DNA from: Rhizophagus sp. LPA8_4_AMF
Lineage: Eukaryota; Glomeromycota; Glomeromycetes; Glomerales; Glomeraceae
Assembly (NCBI GenBank): GCA_021464525.1
Contig: JADRCO010000506.1
Location: forward strand, 1-32,221
Direction of reading: 5' to 3'
DNA: 32,221 nucleotides
Shown: positions 22,892-32,221 of the stretch, piece by piece
Layout of the letters: each line of letters opens with the position of its first letter
Numbering within the stretch: the first letter of the stretch is position 1
Notes under the pieces: model-generated
Seen by the model: only the letters and a program-made list of their open reading frames with translations
What the model was told of the DNA's origin: nothing
Database searches by the model: none
Program-made: the position numbers and the translations under genes

Positions 22892-25631
22892 ATGGTCCTT
22901 TTAGAAAGCGAGTATTCTTTAATCTGTAAAAACTTTACGATATCCGAAGAAACGAAAAATTTAACGAACAATATTTTAATATCACCATCATCATCAACAG
23001 TAAATAATAATTATTTATCCAAGATAAATGTTATAACAAGATGTGTTTGTGATTTTAGAATAAATTTTAGTGGATGTGAAGAAGAAAATTTATTAAGAAC
23101 ACTACATTGGATATTAGTACCATATTGTATAATAATTATAATTATAGCGATAGGATTTTTATATTATAGAAATTTTATATTAAAACAATCCTTTTGGTTA
23201 CCTTCAACAAGAGAAAGAGGTTGTTTAAGACCTAAACCTCAAGAAGTTATTCATACCACTACAATCATATTTAATTTATGTAAGTGAAATTGGAAAATGT
23301 GAAAAGTATGGAAAATGTGGAAAGTGTGAAAAGTCTGGATAGTGTGAAAAGTATGGATAAATGTCGTAAAAATGTAAGGCGCAGTAACTAATCATTTTTC
23401 ATTTTTTTGTAGTTCACGTGATTCATATATTAATGACATTATTTGACGCGTATCCAAATTTTACTATGGCAGAAAGTGAGTGAAATCAATTCAATAATTT
23501 TTTTTATTTTTTATCATTATTATTTTTTAAAAAAATATTAACAACTTTTTTTTTTTTTTGATCGGTCAAGTTGGTCAAGATTTAAGTAGAGAATTAGCCA
23601 TTGGATTAGCGTTAATATATCCTATAAGCATAAGTAAGTTATATTAAAAAATGAGAAAAAAAAATTTTTTTTTTTTTCAGTTTTTAATCTCTTCTAATCT
23701 CTCCTAATCTCTCCTAATCCCTTCTCTCTTTTTTTCTTATTAGCTTATACAACTCCAACAAAAGAATCAAAGAATGAACTTACAAATAATAGTAATAATA
23801 AAAGTTCACCAAATAGATATATACCAGATATAATAGGTCTTTTTTTATTAATATCACCAATATCAACATTATTGCCACTCGCATGGATAACAGGACATTA
23901 TGTAGATATTAATGATTTAGATAAAGCGAATTCAACTCGTAGAACACATAATTTAGTTTGGGTAATATGGGTGATGATCTTTTTAATAAGTTTGATTTAT
24001 AATTGGTATAAATTATTTATTATTATATGGAATCATATTAAAGCATTAAAACGTAAAGAAATTGTTAGTGGTACTTCTGATATGCAATGGACTGTTTCTA
24101 CTTTAAGACGTGCTGCGATTTATGTAAGTGATTTTAAGTATTAAAAGAAAAAAAAAATTTTTTTTTTAATTTTTTTTTTTTTTAAACGAAAAATTTCAAA
24201 ATTTCAAAATTTAATTACTTCTTTTTTTCTAGTTGTGTTTGGCAATTTCTTCATTAGTAATTATTATGACGGTATTTTTAATAATGTCATTCACTTATGG
24301 ATATTTTCACCTATCACGTACATTATTCAATTATAATATGAATATCACATATGTAATCGTATGGAATTTTACAATACCAATATTACAAAATTTGGTCCAA
24401 TTTTTTTTCATATACAAGTAAGTAATTTATCACGCTCATTACAATTAATTCTTAGCAACAATAATAACAATTTATTACAATTATTTTTTTTAGAGCAATA
24501 AAACCGAAAACAAAACATTCAAATACATCAATGACGAGTAGATTTGCACTAGCGAATGCAGCAAGAAAAGATGATAAAAGAAGGATGGATGATTCTTTAC
24601 GTGATGATGAATCTTTAATAGGAGGTGGTGGTGGTGGCACGTTAACAACTACTTCGACCCCATTAACGTCACCATTTGTTTCTTCAACTCCACCAGTAAC
24701 AAACACAAACACGACCATAACCGCAATGTCATCAACAAATACAAATAATAATGATTATTTTAATCATTCTAATTCAAATGGATTGAATGCAGCTGCAATG
24801 AATTCAATGACAAATAATATTTTACAAAATAAGTCTAGTATTGAAATAAATCGTAATGAAGCGTATAAAAGGTTAGATTCAAGAAGATCTTTAACAAGAT
24901 CTAGTTCACAAATTTTAACACCTATTAATATTGGAGAAAATTCAAATATTGAAGATGATAATTCAATATATCCATCCTTTTTAACACCAAAAAATGATTA
25001 TTATAATAGAAGTTCTATTAAGAGACCTGTATTCATATTTTCGGATGAACAAACTAGTGATGAAATTGATTTAAATAGTACTGTTTTTAATAATGTTAAT
25101 AATTGTAAACGAATTAGTGGAGAAAATACGGGAATAAAAAGAATAAGTAAAAGTAGCAATAGTGTAAGAATAAGTGTAGGAACGAATACTAGTATTAATG
25201 GTAATGATTCTTCAAGTAATTTAGGTATAAGAATTTCTGGTCATATTAAACATCAAAAATCATTCGAAAGTTCAATGGGATTAATTGCTGAAGAAAATTC
25301 TGATGGATTACATCGAACAATTATGACAAAAAGAAATCATAGTAGTGCGAGTGTAAGTAGAGAAGCATCTGATGCAACTTCTACTACAATAGTAACTACC
25401 TCAACCACGTATACTGCAAGTACTACAGTATCAACTACTACTACTGTAATAAGTCCCGTAGCAGCAGCAGCCGCTAAAGCTTCATGGAATAAACCTGATA
25501 TTAATGATCATTTGAGTGCTGATGAAAGAAAAAGATTATCAGATTCAATGGAAAAACGTGAATGGTTAACTAAACGTCCTGTATCACCTCTTCTTAGAAG
25601 AAAAACATTATCAAAATTACCTAATTTATAA
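22892..25631 (+). CDS. Seven-transmembrane receptor-like protein with long Ser/Thr/Asn-rich tail
   Basis: Six exons, join(22892..23279,23413..23475,23571..23633,23744..24123,24233..24417,24494..25631), phases closing to 738 aa. The N-terminal 68 residues look extracellular: N-glycosylation sites and cysteines at 12, 51, 53 and 62 (TRCVCDFRINFSGC). Seven hydrophobic segments follow near 71-92, 118-141, 155-172, 200-224, 242-266, 294-319 and 336-358, then a 380-residue hydrophilic tail with a Gly6 run, Thr-rich and Ala7 stretches and many Ser/Thr sites with nearby basic residues. Topology fits a fungal GPCR-like protein, but I cannot assign a receptor class and ligand is unknown. The start is the first ATG after an acceptor-like TTAACAG (ends 22889), so the 5' UTR is probably spliced; an upstream coding exon is not excluded. 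The tail from about residue 497 recurs as pseudogenes at 2797-3525 and 29700-30425. Confidence 0.82.
23286..23367 (+). repeat. Degenerate minisatellite in intron 1 of the 7TM gene
   Basis: Repeated variants of TGTGAAAAGTATGGAAAA and TGTGGAAAG fill the start of the first intron. Intronic, with no splice effect visible. Confidence 0.75.
23683..23731 (+). repeat. Pyrimidine-rich TCTCCTAATC repeat in intron 3 of the 7TM gene
   Basis: Four to five tandem copies of a 10-bp unit TCTCCTAATC with variants directly upstream of the exon 4 acceptor (CTTATTAG ending 23743). The repeated CTAAT could double as branch-site sequence and polypyrimidine tract, which is inference. Confidence 0.7.
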
Positions 25632-27010
25632 AAAAAAAAAAATATTTCTAGATAAAAAACAATTATTTATTTTAATTTATTAATGTACTTATTTATAAAT
25701 ATATATTATATTATTCTTTTTTTATTATTCTTTTTTTTCTTTATTTTTATGGGTGGGAGTTTTTGTTCTTTCTTCACGTTATTATTATTTTTTTTTTTTG
25801 TATTATATATTTTTCGATGGGTTTGGATTTCTTCGGTTATATACGGTATAGTATGTGTAATTTATATACATGTACTATTTATGTTTAATACTGAATCTTT
25901 TAATTAAAAAAGAACTTTTTTTTAGATATCATGTAATCCACGATATTTGAAATAGAAAAAATTTTTTTTTAAATTCTCTTAAGAGAATATGTTATCAAAC
26001 ATTAATTTTTTCTAAAATAAAAATCACCTATTTAATTTACGTAAATATACATGAATGTAATGTTTTAATATTTTCTATCATATTAATTTACCAAGAATAT
26101 ATTCATTGAGATTCTACAGCAGATGCAAGTACAGCATATTATATATAGAATAAATTAATTAATCAAGAGCCATAAAAAATTTAACTTGGACGTCATGAAA
26201 TTTTTCAACTATAAAAATTTCTATTTACGAGTACTTATTATGGAATATTAATTTGGATAAATAAATTTAAAGTACAGCAAGTCATTGTTATGTAGCAACT
26301 CCTGAAAATCATTTGAACTTTATACTTGTTTGAAAAAAATAGGTACATCTTCGTGAAATATAACCAGTGAGTTAGTTACACGGCATTTTCCATGATCCTC
26401 TAGAACATCAGTTTCAGGTATTTCAATTACGAGCATATGTTACTCAAGTGCTCATTTTGACTGTTTCAAGTGAAATATCTTTGGCTTTTTTTGCCTTTGC
26501 AAATTTAGAATATAAAAAAGAAAAGAAAACATCAGCAGTATTGTGTTTGGATCAATTCTATAATCATTAAATACTATTTATAAGGTATGTTAAATTTATA
26601 AGCTCATCATTCTTCTATCTGGAGATTTGGCAAACTTGGAAGTTTTAAGTGTAACAAAATAATGAGTGGCGTTGTCAAAAATTACTAGATTTATTTAATA
26701 TAGCCATTACAAGTGATCTTATCAAATTGATTGAAAAAAGTGAACAATATTAATTTTTTTTGTGATGATCAGATAATGTTGTAACAGGCATTTTTATCTT
26801 TATAAATTGCTAAATATAGTCTAAGACTATTTTTTTTTCTCTACATAAAAAATTGTAACAGTTTAAGCTTAATGTAACTGTAGTACAAATTTGTGCATTT
26901 TTATACTCCGACCAACTCGTTCGTTTTTACGTATTATAATTCTGAAATTTATTTTGATTAAATTTCTCGCATATATAAATTTATAATTCATATAATTCAA
27001 ACTAATTAGT
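25632..27010. other. Spacer between 7TM gene and kinase B
   Basis: 1.38 kb holding the 3' UTR of the 7TM gene and the kinase promoter. The whole stretch is repeated at 30426-31847 and, diverged, in block A. The short frame at 25683-25907 is T-rich low complexity and is not preserved in copy C, so it is not a gene. No other gene found. Confidence 0.75.
26926..26979 (+). promoter_or_regulatory. Kinase B core promoter region
   Basis: Contains the 30-bp block (26926-26955) identical in all three kinase copies and a TATATAAA at 26972-26979, about 32 bp before the ATG. Copy C keeps the TATATAAA; copy A has a degenerate TATACATAA. Short distances between TATA and ATG imply a very short 5' leader if this is a real TATA box. 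Confidence 0.5.
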
Positions 27011-28949
27011 ATGGAAGAAGAGCCAAAGTGGTTATGGAAGTGTTTTGATAGTAATAAATATCAGGTATTATAAATTCACATTTATTATTAATAATTATAT
27101 ATAGTAATATTGAATTTATATAGTTAAAATTGTAATAATTTTTATCATTAAAAGTACCATGTTACGATTTCTACTAATGATTCAACTACTGAATCAGAAG
27201 ATGTAGATGAAAGAATAGTTTATATGGAAGATTTAGAAAAAAGAAAACAAGTATATGGAATATGTGGAGAATGTAATGAACCTGGTACAGGAGAATATTG
27301 GTGTCAACCTTGTAATGCTAAAAGATTTAAAGATAACTTTAAAAATTGGACTAGTGGAAATAAAGATATTGATGAATTTATACAAGAATCACAACTTAAT
27401 GCTGTATATTATAAAAAATGTCTTGAATGGATACCTTTTGAAAAATTTCAAAATATCACTTATATTGCAGAAGGTGGTTTTGGTAAAGTATACTCAGCTG
27501 ATTGGTCTGAAGGGCATATTAAATATTGGGATATTAAAAATCAAAAATGGTATAGATATAGTTGGGGTGGATATGCATTGAAAAGTTTAAATAATTCTTC
27601 TGATATTTGTTCAGGTTTTTTAAATGAGGTAAATCAAATTTACTTTAATTTATATTTAACAATTTTTACTTGCATTTATTTATTAGCTAAGGTTCTTCTT
27701 TTCAATTAGATTAAATCTCATCTTCAGATTCATCTTCTTGATGTGGTTCATTGTTATGGAATAACTCAGGATCCAAATACTAAAGAGTATATGATGGTTT
27801 TATTTTACTGTAATAGTGGGAATTTGAGAAATTATTTAAATAAATCTGAAAAATATACGGATTATGGATCTAAAATTTATAAACTACAACAAATTGCAAG
27901 AGGACTTTTAGATATTCATATTGTTGAGAAAGTTCATAAAGATTTTCATTCGGGTAATATATTATTTGTAGATAATCCATATATAAGTGATTTAGGAATG
28001 TGTCAACCAGCAAATAAGCAAACAGTTAAAGAAGAAGGAATTTATGGAGTATTACCATATATGGCACCAGAAATTTTACGTGGACATCAATATACAAAAG
28101 CAGCAGATATTTACTCATTTGGAATAATAATGAATGAGTTTCTTTCTGAAGAAATTCCTTATGGTGATATTCCTCATAATGAATTTTTAGCTATTAAAAT
28201 ATGTAAAGGACAGAGACCAGAAATTTCTGAAGATGTACCAAAATTACTTGCAGATTTGATTATAAGATGTTGGGATGCAGAAATAGAAAATAGACCAACT
28301 GCCAAAGAATTGTATCAGATATTAACAAAATGGAATGGTGAAATTAATGATAGTGATGATAGTAGTGAAGATGGTGAAGATGGTGAAGATAATGAAGCTA
28401 GTCAATATAGTGAAATTTGTGATCAAATAAAAGTATGTGATGAAATTGGAAAAAAAAAATTTGAAAGCAGGTCAAGCAAAGATAAACCCAAAAATATTCA
28501 AACGCATCCACAAGCTATTTATACCAGTAGACTTTTAAATTTTAAAAATCTTCCAAAACCAGTAAATTCTTCAGATTTATCATCTTTTCAATTTAATTCA
28601 GGTAATTTAACTTATTTACTTTTGTTATAAAATTTTACACATTATTAATTTTATTATTTTTTTTTTATAGATGCTAATTATGCTATTCAATCAACATTAG
28701 CGAATCCAAGCAAGTATTTCTTTTAATTATTATCGTTACTATGATTATTGGCATTCATATTTATTAACGGTCAAATACAATTTTATGAAATTTACAGTTT
28801 CAGAATGTTTAGATGTTCAATTAAGTGAATCAGGTAAGTTTTTATTTATTTATAACTTCATTAAAACATTTTTTTATCTAATTTTTTAATTTATTTTTAT
28901 AGAACTGAATGAAATTTGTCAAGATGATGAAAATAATATTGAAAGTTGA
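27011..28949 (+). CDS. Protein kinase (TKL-like) with N-terminal Cys4 knuckle, copy B, complete
   Basis: Six exons, join(27011..27064,27155..27628,27710..28601,28671..28709,28798..28833,28903..28949), giving 513 aa. An N-terminal knuckle has cysteines at 55, 58, 68 and 71 (CGEC, CQPC). The kinase domain follows: glycine loop EGGFGKVY (124-131), ATP-binding Lys161 in YALK, catalytic HKDFHSGN (D254, N259; HKD instead of HRD), metal-binding SDLG (D270; DLG instead of DFG) and APE at 295-297. An acidic Asp/Glu/Ser stretch at about 388-406 and a tail ending NEICQDDENNIES complete it. Catalytic Lys, Asp, Asn and Asp are all present, so it is probably active. The fourth intron (28710-28797) uses a GC donor (GCAAGT), the only choice that keeps the frame and the family-typical C-terminus. 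It belongs to the expanded glomeromycete kinase families, substrate unknown. Same orientation as, and 1.4 kb from, the 7TM gene. Confidence 0.92.
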
Positions 28950-29174
28950 AGTCAATGGTTTGGGTAATTGAAGAAGAACACTTTGAATGGTTGAAGTTAA
29001 CCTTACTTTTATTTCTATTTTTATATTTTATACCCTTGTTTACTTTTTTTTACATATATACATTATACCGATTGAATTTACGTATTTATTTAATTAAAGA
29101 ACTTTAAAATTCTTCATATTTATTAGAATTTATTGTTTATTTATACAATGGTAAAACCGCATATCTTGTAACTA

Positions 29175-29582
29175 CATTCTGATCTCGATGTAACGAACCA
29201 AACTCTCAATTTACCGAACTTTTTTTAAAAAATCAATTTTATATTATTTAATAAAATCTCGATATACCGAATTTCATATAAAACTTAATATAACGTATAC
29301 CGAACTTTTATTGACTTACCATTTATAATAAAGCATATAAAAAAAATTCTCGATATACTGAACTGCGATCACGTGTTTGGAATTTCACATAATTTATGCT
29401 GATCTTTGTGAAAATTAAATCCTAATTCTGACCAAAATTAATATTCTTATTCACGTGACAGATTTATATATCGATGTAAACTTATGGAGTTCGGTATATA
29501 AGAAAGATTTACATACCGAACTTCTACTATATACTGAACTTTTGCTCTTGAACCGTGAGTTCGGTATATCGAGATTTGACTG
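29175..29582. mobile_element. pogo/Tc1-mariner-like MITE, 408 bp
   Basis: Bounded by TA at 29173-29174 and 29583-29584. Right end read inverted: CAGTCAAATCTCGATATACC; left end: CATTCTGATCTCGATGTAAC; the ends align without gaps with a few mismatches. The motif CTCGATATACCGAA and shorter TACCGAACTT recur in direct orientation in the left half (about 29257, 29297, 29348) and inverted in the right half (about 29491, 29558), like transposase-binding subterminal repeats. No coding capacity. The CAGT-x4-CTCGATATA terminus and TA target fit pogo/Tigger-type elements. Confidence 0.85.
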
Positions 29583-29699
29583 TATTACTCTATCTACTAT
29601 ATATGCTGTTTTTCTCAATAAATGTGCCAATGCTTAATGAATGAAACCAATGATATGATTATTGCGTAACAATTACATCAATAATTGTGTGCAATAAAA

Positions 29700-30425
29700 T
29701 TCACAAATTTTAACACCTATTGATATTTGAGAAAATTCAAATACTGAAGAGGGTAATTCAATATATCCATCCTTTTTAACGCCAAAAAATGATTATTATA
29801 GTAGAAGTTCTATTAAGAGACCTGTATCCATATTTTCAGATGAACAAACTAGTGATGAAATTGATTCAAATAGTACTGTTTTTAATAATGTAAATAATGG
29901 CTGGTAAACGAATTAGTGGAGAAAATACGGGAATAAAAAGAATAAGTAAAAGTAGCAATAGTGTAAGAATAAGTGTAGGAACGAATACTAGTATTAATGG
30001 TAATGATTCTTCAAGTAATTTAGGTATAAGAATTTCTGGTCATATTAAACATCAAAAATCATTCGAAAGTTCAATGGGATTAATTGCTGAAGAAAATTCT
30101 GATGGATTACATCGAACAATTATGACAAAAAGAAATCATAGTAGTGCGAGTGTAAGTAGAGAAGCATCTGATGCAACTTCTACTACAATAGTAACTACCT
30201 CAACCACGTATACTGCAAGTACTACAGTATCAACTACTACTACTGTAATAAGTCCCGTAGCAGCAGCAGCCGCTAAAGCTTCATGGAATAAACCTGATAT
30301 TAATGATCATTTGAGTGCTGATGAAAGAAAAAGATTATCAGATTCAATGGAAAAACGTGAATGGTTAACTAAACGCCCTGTATCACCTCTTCTTAGAAGA
30401 AAAACATGATCAAAATTACCTAATT
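29700..30425 (+). pseudogene. 3' fragment of the 7TM gene (block C)
   Basis: Copy of the last 240 codons of the 7TM gene's tail, lacking everything upstream including all membrane segments. Breaks: GGA to TGA stop near 29729, a net 4-base insertion at about 29897-29901 (GGCTG for T) shifting the frame, and TTA to TGA near 30408 that truncates the end. A 170-codon frame reopens at 29897 only because the rest is nearly identical to the parent. With no promoter or start context of its own it is very unlikely to be expressed as protein. Confidence 0.9.
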
Positions 30426-31847
30426 ATAAAAAAAAAAAATAAAAAAAAAATATTTGCTAGATAAAAAACAATTATTATTTTAATTTATATTAATGTTGTA
30501 TAATAATATATATTATATATATTATTCTTTTTTTTATTATCTTTTTTCTTTATTTTTATGGTGGGAGTTTTTGCTCTTTCTTCACGTTATTTTTATTTTT
30601 ATTTTTTTGTATTATATATTTTTCGATGGGTTTGGATTTCTTCGGTTATATACGGTATAGTATGTGTAATTTATATACATGTACTATTTATGTTTAATAC
30701 TGAATCTTTTAATTAAAAAAGAACTTTTTTTTAGATATCATGTAATCCACGATATTTGAAATAGAAAAAATTTTTTTTTAAATTCTCTTAAGAGAATATG
30801 TTATCAAACATTAATTTTTTCTAAAATAAAAATCACCTATTTAATTTACGTAAATATACATGAATGTAATGTTTTAATATTTTTTTATCATATTAATTTA
30901 CCAAGAATATATATTCATTGGGATTCTACAGCAGATGCAAGTACAGCATTTAATATATAGAATAAATTAATTAATCAAAAGCCATAAAAATTTAACTTGG
31001 ACGTCATAAATTTTTCAACTATAAAAATTTCTATTTACGAGCACTTATTATGGAATATTAATTTGGATAATAATTTAAAAATACAGCAGTCATTGTTATG
31101 TAGCAACTCCTGAAATCATTTGAACTTTATGCTTATTTAAAAAAAAATAGGTACATACTCGTGAAAATATAACTACTGTAGTGAGTTAGTTACACGGCAT
31201 TTTCCATGATCCTCCAGAACATCAGTTTCAATCAGACCCAGAACTTCCCAGGTATTTTCAATTATCGAGCATATGTTACACAAGTGCTCATTTTGGCTGT
31301 TTCAAGTGAAATATCTTTGGCCTGTCTTTGCAAATTTAGAACATAAAGAAGAAAAGAAAACCATCAGCAGTATTGTGTTTGGATCAATTCTATAATCATT
31401 AAATACTATTTATAAGGTATGTTAAATTTATAAGCTCATCATTCTTCTATCTGGAGATTTGGCAAACTTGGAAGTTTTAAGTGTAACAAAATAATGAGTG
31501 GCGTTGTCAAAAATTACTAGATTTATTTAATATAGCCATTACAAGTGATCTTATCAAATTGATTGAAAAAAGTGAACAATATTAATTTTTTTTGTGATGA
31601 TCAGATAATGTTGTAACAGGCATTTTTATCTTTATAAATTGCTAAATATAGTCTAAGACTATTTTTTTTTCTCTACATAAAAAATTGTAACAGTTTAAGC
31701 TTAATGTAACTGTAGTACAAATTTGTGCATTTTTATACTTCGACCAACTCGTTCGTTTTTACGTATTATAATTCTGAAATTTATTTTGCTTAAATTTCTC
31801 ACATATATAAAATTATAATTCATATACAGTAATTCAAATTAATTAGT
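30426..31847. other. Spacer between 7TM pseudogene and kinase C
   Basis: Counterpart of 25632-27010, 1.42 kb. Compared with B it has small insertions, for example about 27 bp after CATCAGTTTCA near 31230. No gene found. It carries the conserved promoter block at 31758-31787 and TATATAAA near 31804-31811. Confidence 0.75.
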
Positions 31848-32221
31848 ATGGAAGAGAAGCCAAAGTCGTTATGGAAGAGTGTTGATTATAATAAATATCA
31901 GGTATTATAATTCACATTTATTGTTAATAATTATAGTAATATTGAATTTTTATAGTTAAAAATTGGAAAAATTTTTTGATCATTAAAAGGCGCATGTTAC
32001 AATTTCTACTAATGATTCAACTACTGAATCAGAAGATGCAGATGAAAGAATAGTTTATATGGAAGATTTAGAAAAAAGAAAACAAGTATATGGAATATGT
32101 GGAGAATGTAATGAACCTGGTACAGGAGAATATTGGTGTCAACCTTGTAATGCTAAAAGATTTAAAGATAACTTTAAAAATTGGACTAGTGGAAATAAAG
32201 ATATTGATGAATTTATACAAC
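31848..32221 (+). CDS. Protein kinase gene copy C, 5' part (cut by right edge)
   Basis: Partial, join(31848..31901,31990..32221). Exon 1 encodes MEEKPKSLWKSVDYNKYQ; the intron ends at AAAAG (31989) and exon 2 is open to the edge. It includes the complete Cys4 knuckle (CGEC, CQPC) and FKDNFKNWTSGN. From about 32041 to the edge it is identical to copy B except for the last base, where it agrees with copy A. The kinase domain is not in the window, so whether this copy is intact is unknown. Confidence 0.88.

Larger units (their letters stand above)
24905..27385 (+). repeat. Block B: segment duplicated in tandem (block C) and inverted (block A)
   Basis: Begins in the last exon of the intact 7TM gene (TTCACAAATTTTAACACC) and continues through the spacer into kinase exon 2. 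The tandem copy starts at 29700, about 4.8 kb downstream. The right limit given is only where the window ends for copy C; the duplicated unit may run to the kinase 3' end or beyond. Confidence 0.95.
29700..32221 (+). repeat. Block C: direct tandem copy of block B
   Basis: Starts abruptly at TTCACAAATTTTAACACC and follows block B with an offset of 4795 bp at the left and 4835 bp at the right window edge. Long stretches are identical, for example about 29918-30370 against 25118-25570, whereas 30900-31370 has many indels relative to 26100-26560. The unit between the two starts includes kinase B and the pogo-like MITE. Confidence 0.95.

Noticed and set aside
24452..24718. 88-codon minus-strand frame
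   Set aside because: Antisense shadow of the Gly/Thr-rich low-complexity tail of the 7TM gene.
25683..25907. 74-codon Phe/Leu-rich frame resembling a membrane peptide
   Set aside because: Encoded by T runs in the 3' flank; copy C has indels that destroy the frame.
27255..27581. 108-codon frame overlapping the kinase
   Set aside because: Out-of-frame shadow of kinase exon 2.
29455..29637. 60-codon plus-strand frame
   Set aside because: Lies inside and across the right end of the pogo-like MITE.
29897..30409. 170-codon frame that could be annotated as a gene
   Set aside because: It is the frame-shifted remainder of the 7TM tail copy; its ATG arises from the indel and it has no own promoter.
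1..32221. tRNA, rRNA genes or CRISPR arrays
   Set aside because: No tRNA B-box with matching arms, no rRNA-like conserved stretches and no spaced direct repeats were seen; the genome is eukaryotic.

Overview
This is AT-rich, intron-dense fungal DNA, most likely from an arbuscular mycorrhizal fungus of the Rhizophagus type. Direct evidence is the set of spliced genes with short AT-rich introns, a GH38 vacuolar alpha-mannosidase with fungal Ams1-like architecture, and three copies of a kinase whose N-terminus carries a CxxC-x9-CxxC knuckle followed by a lineage-typical RFKDNFKNWTSGN motif. I recall that motif from the hugely expanded kinase families of Rhizophagus. The species call is inference; no search was possible.

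Layout. 1-3525 is an old inverted copy (block A) of a cassette made of a broken 3' tail of a 7TM-receptor-like gene plus the 5' part of a kinase gene running off the left edge. It has been enlarged by several small insertions: a hAT-like MITE, a TA-flanked MITE, a fold-back and a possible Helitron-like piece. 3736-7607 and 8175-10755 are two minus-strand multi-exon genes for unrecognised membrane proteins. One is 975 aa with a signal peptide, a glycosylated ectodomain and six membrane segments; the other is 573 aa with an N-terminal anchor, a possible beta-propeller-like body and a C-terminal hydrophobic segment. 11394-16674 is a complete 28-exon alpha-mannosidase, divergently transcribed from its neighbour and containing 16-nt and 9-nt micro-exons. 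16675-22891 has no gene I can support, only simple repeats. 22892-25631 is a complete six-exon 7TM protein (738 aa) with a long Ser/Thr/Asn-rich tail. 27011-28949 is a complete six-exon kinase (513 aa). 29175-29582 is a pogo/Tc1-like MITE. 29700-32221 is a direct tandem copy (block C) of the segment starting inside the last exon of the 7TM gene (block B, 24905 onward), with a pseudogene of the 7TM tail and the start of a third kinase cut by the right edge.

The most notable feature of the window is this three-copy cassette. A kinase gene travels with its upstream region and the truncated tail of the neighbouring receptor, in both direct and inverted orientation. Identity between copies is patchy: the kinase knuckle exon and part of the receptor tail are almost identical while adjacent DNA is diverged, which suggests gene conversion. 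The copies also act as empty/filled sites that date and delimit the MITE insertions. Gene models were built by hand from reading-frame continuity and splice signals; every intron phase closes, but exon edges are predictions.
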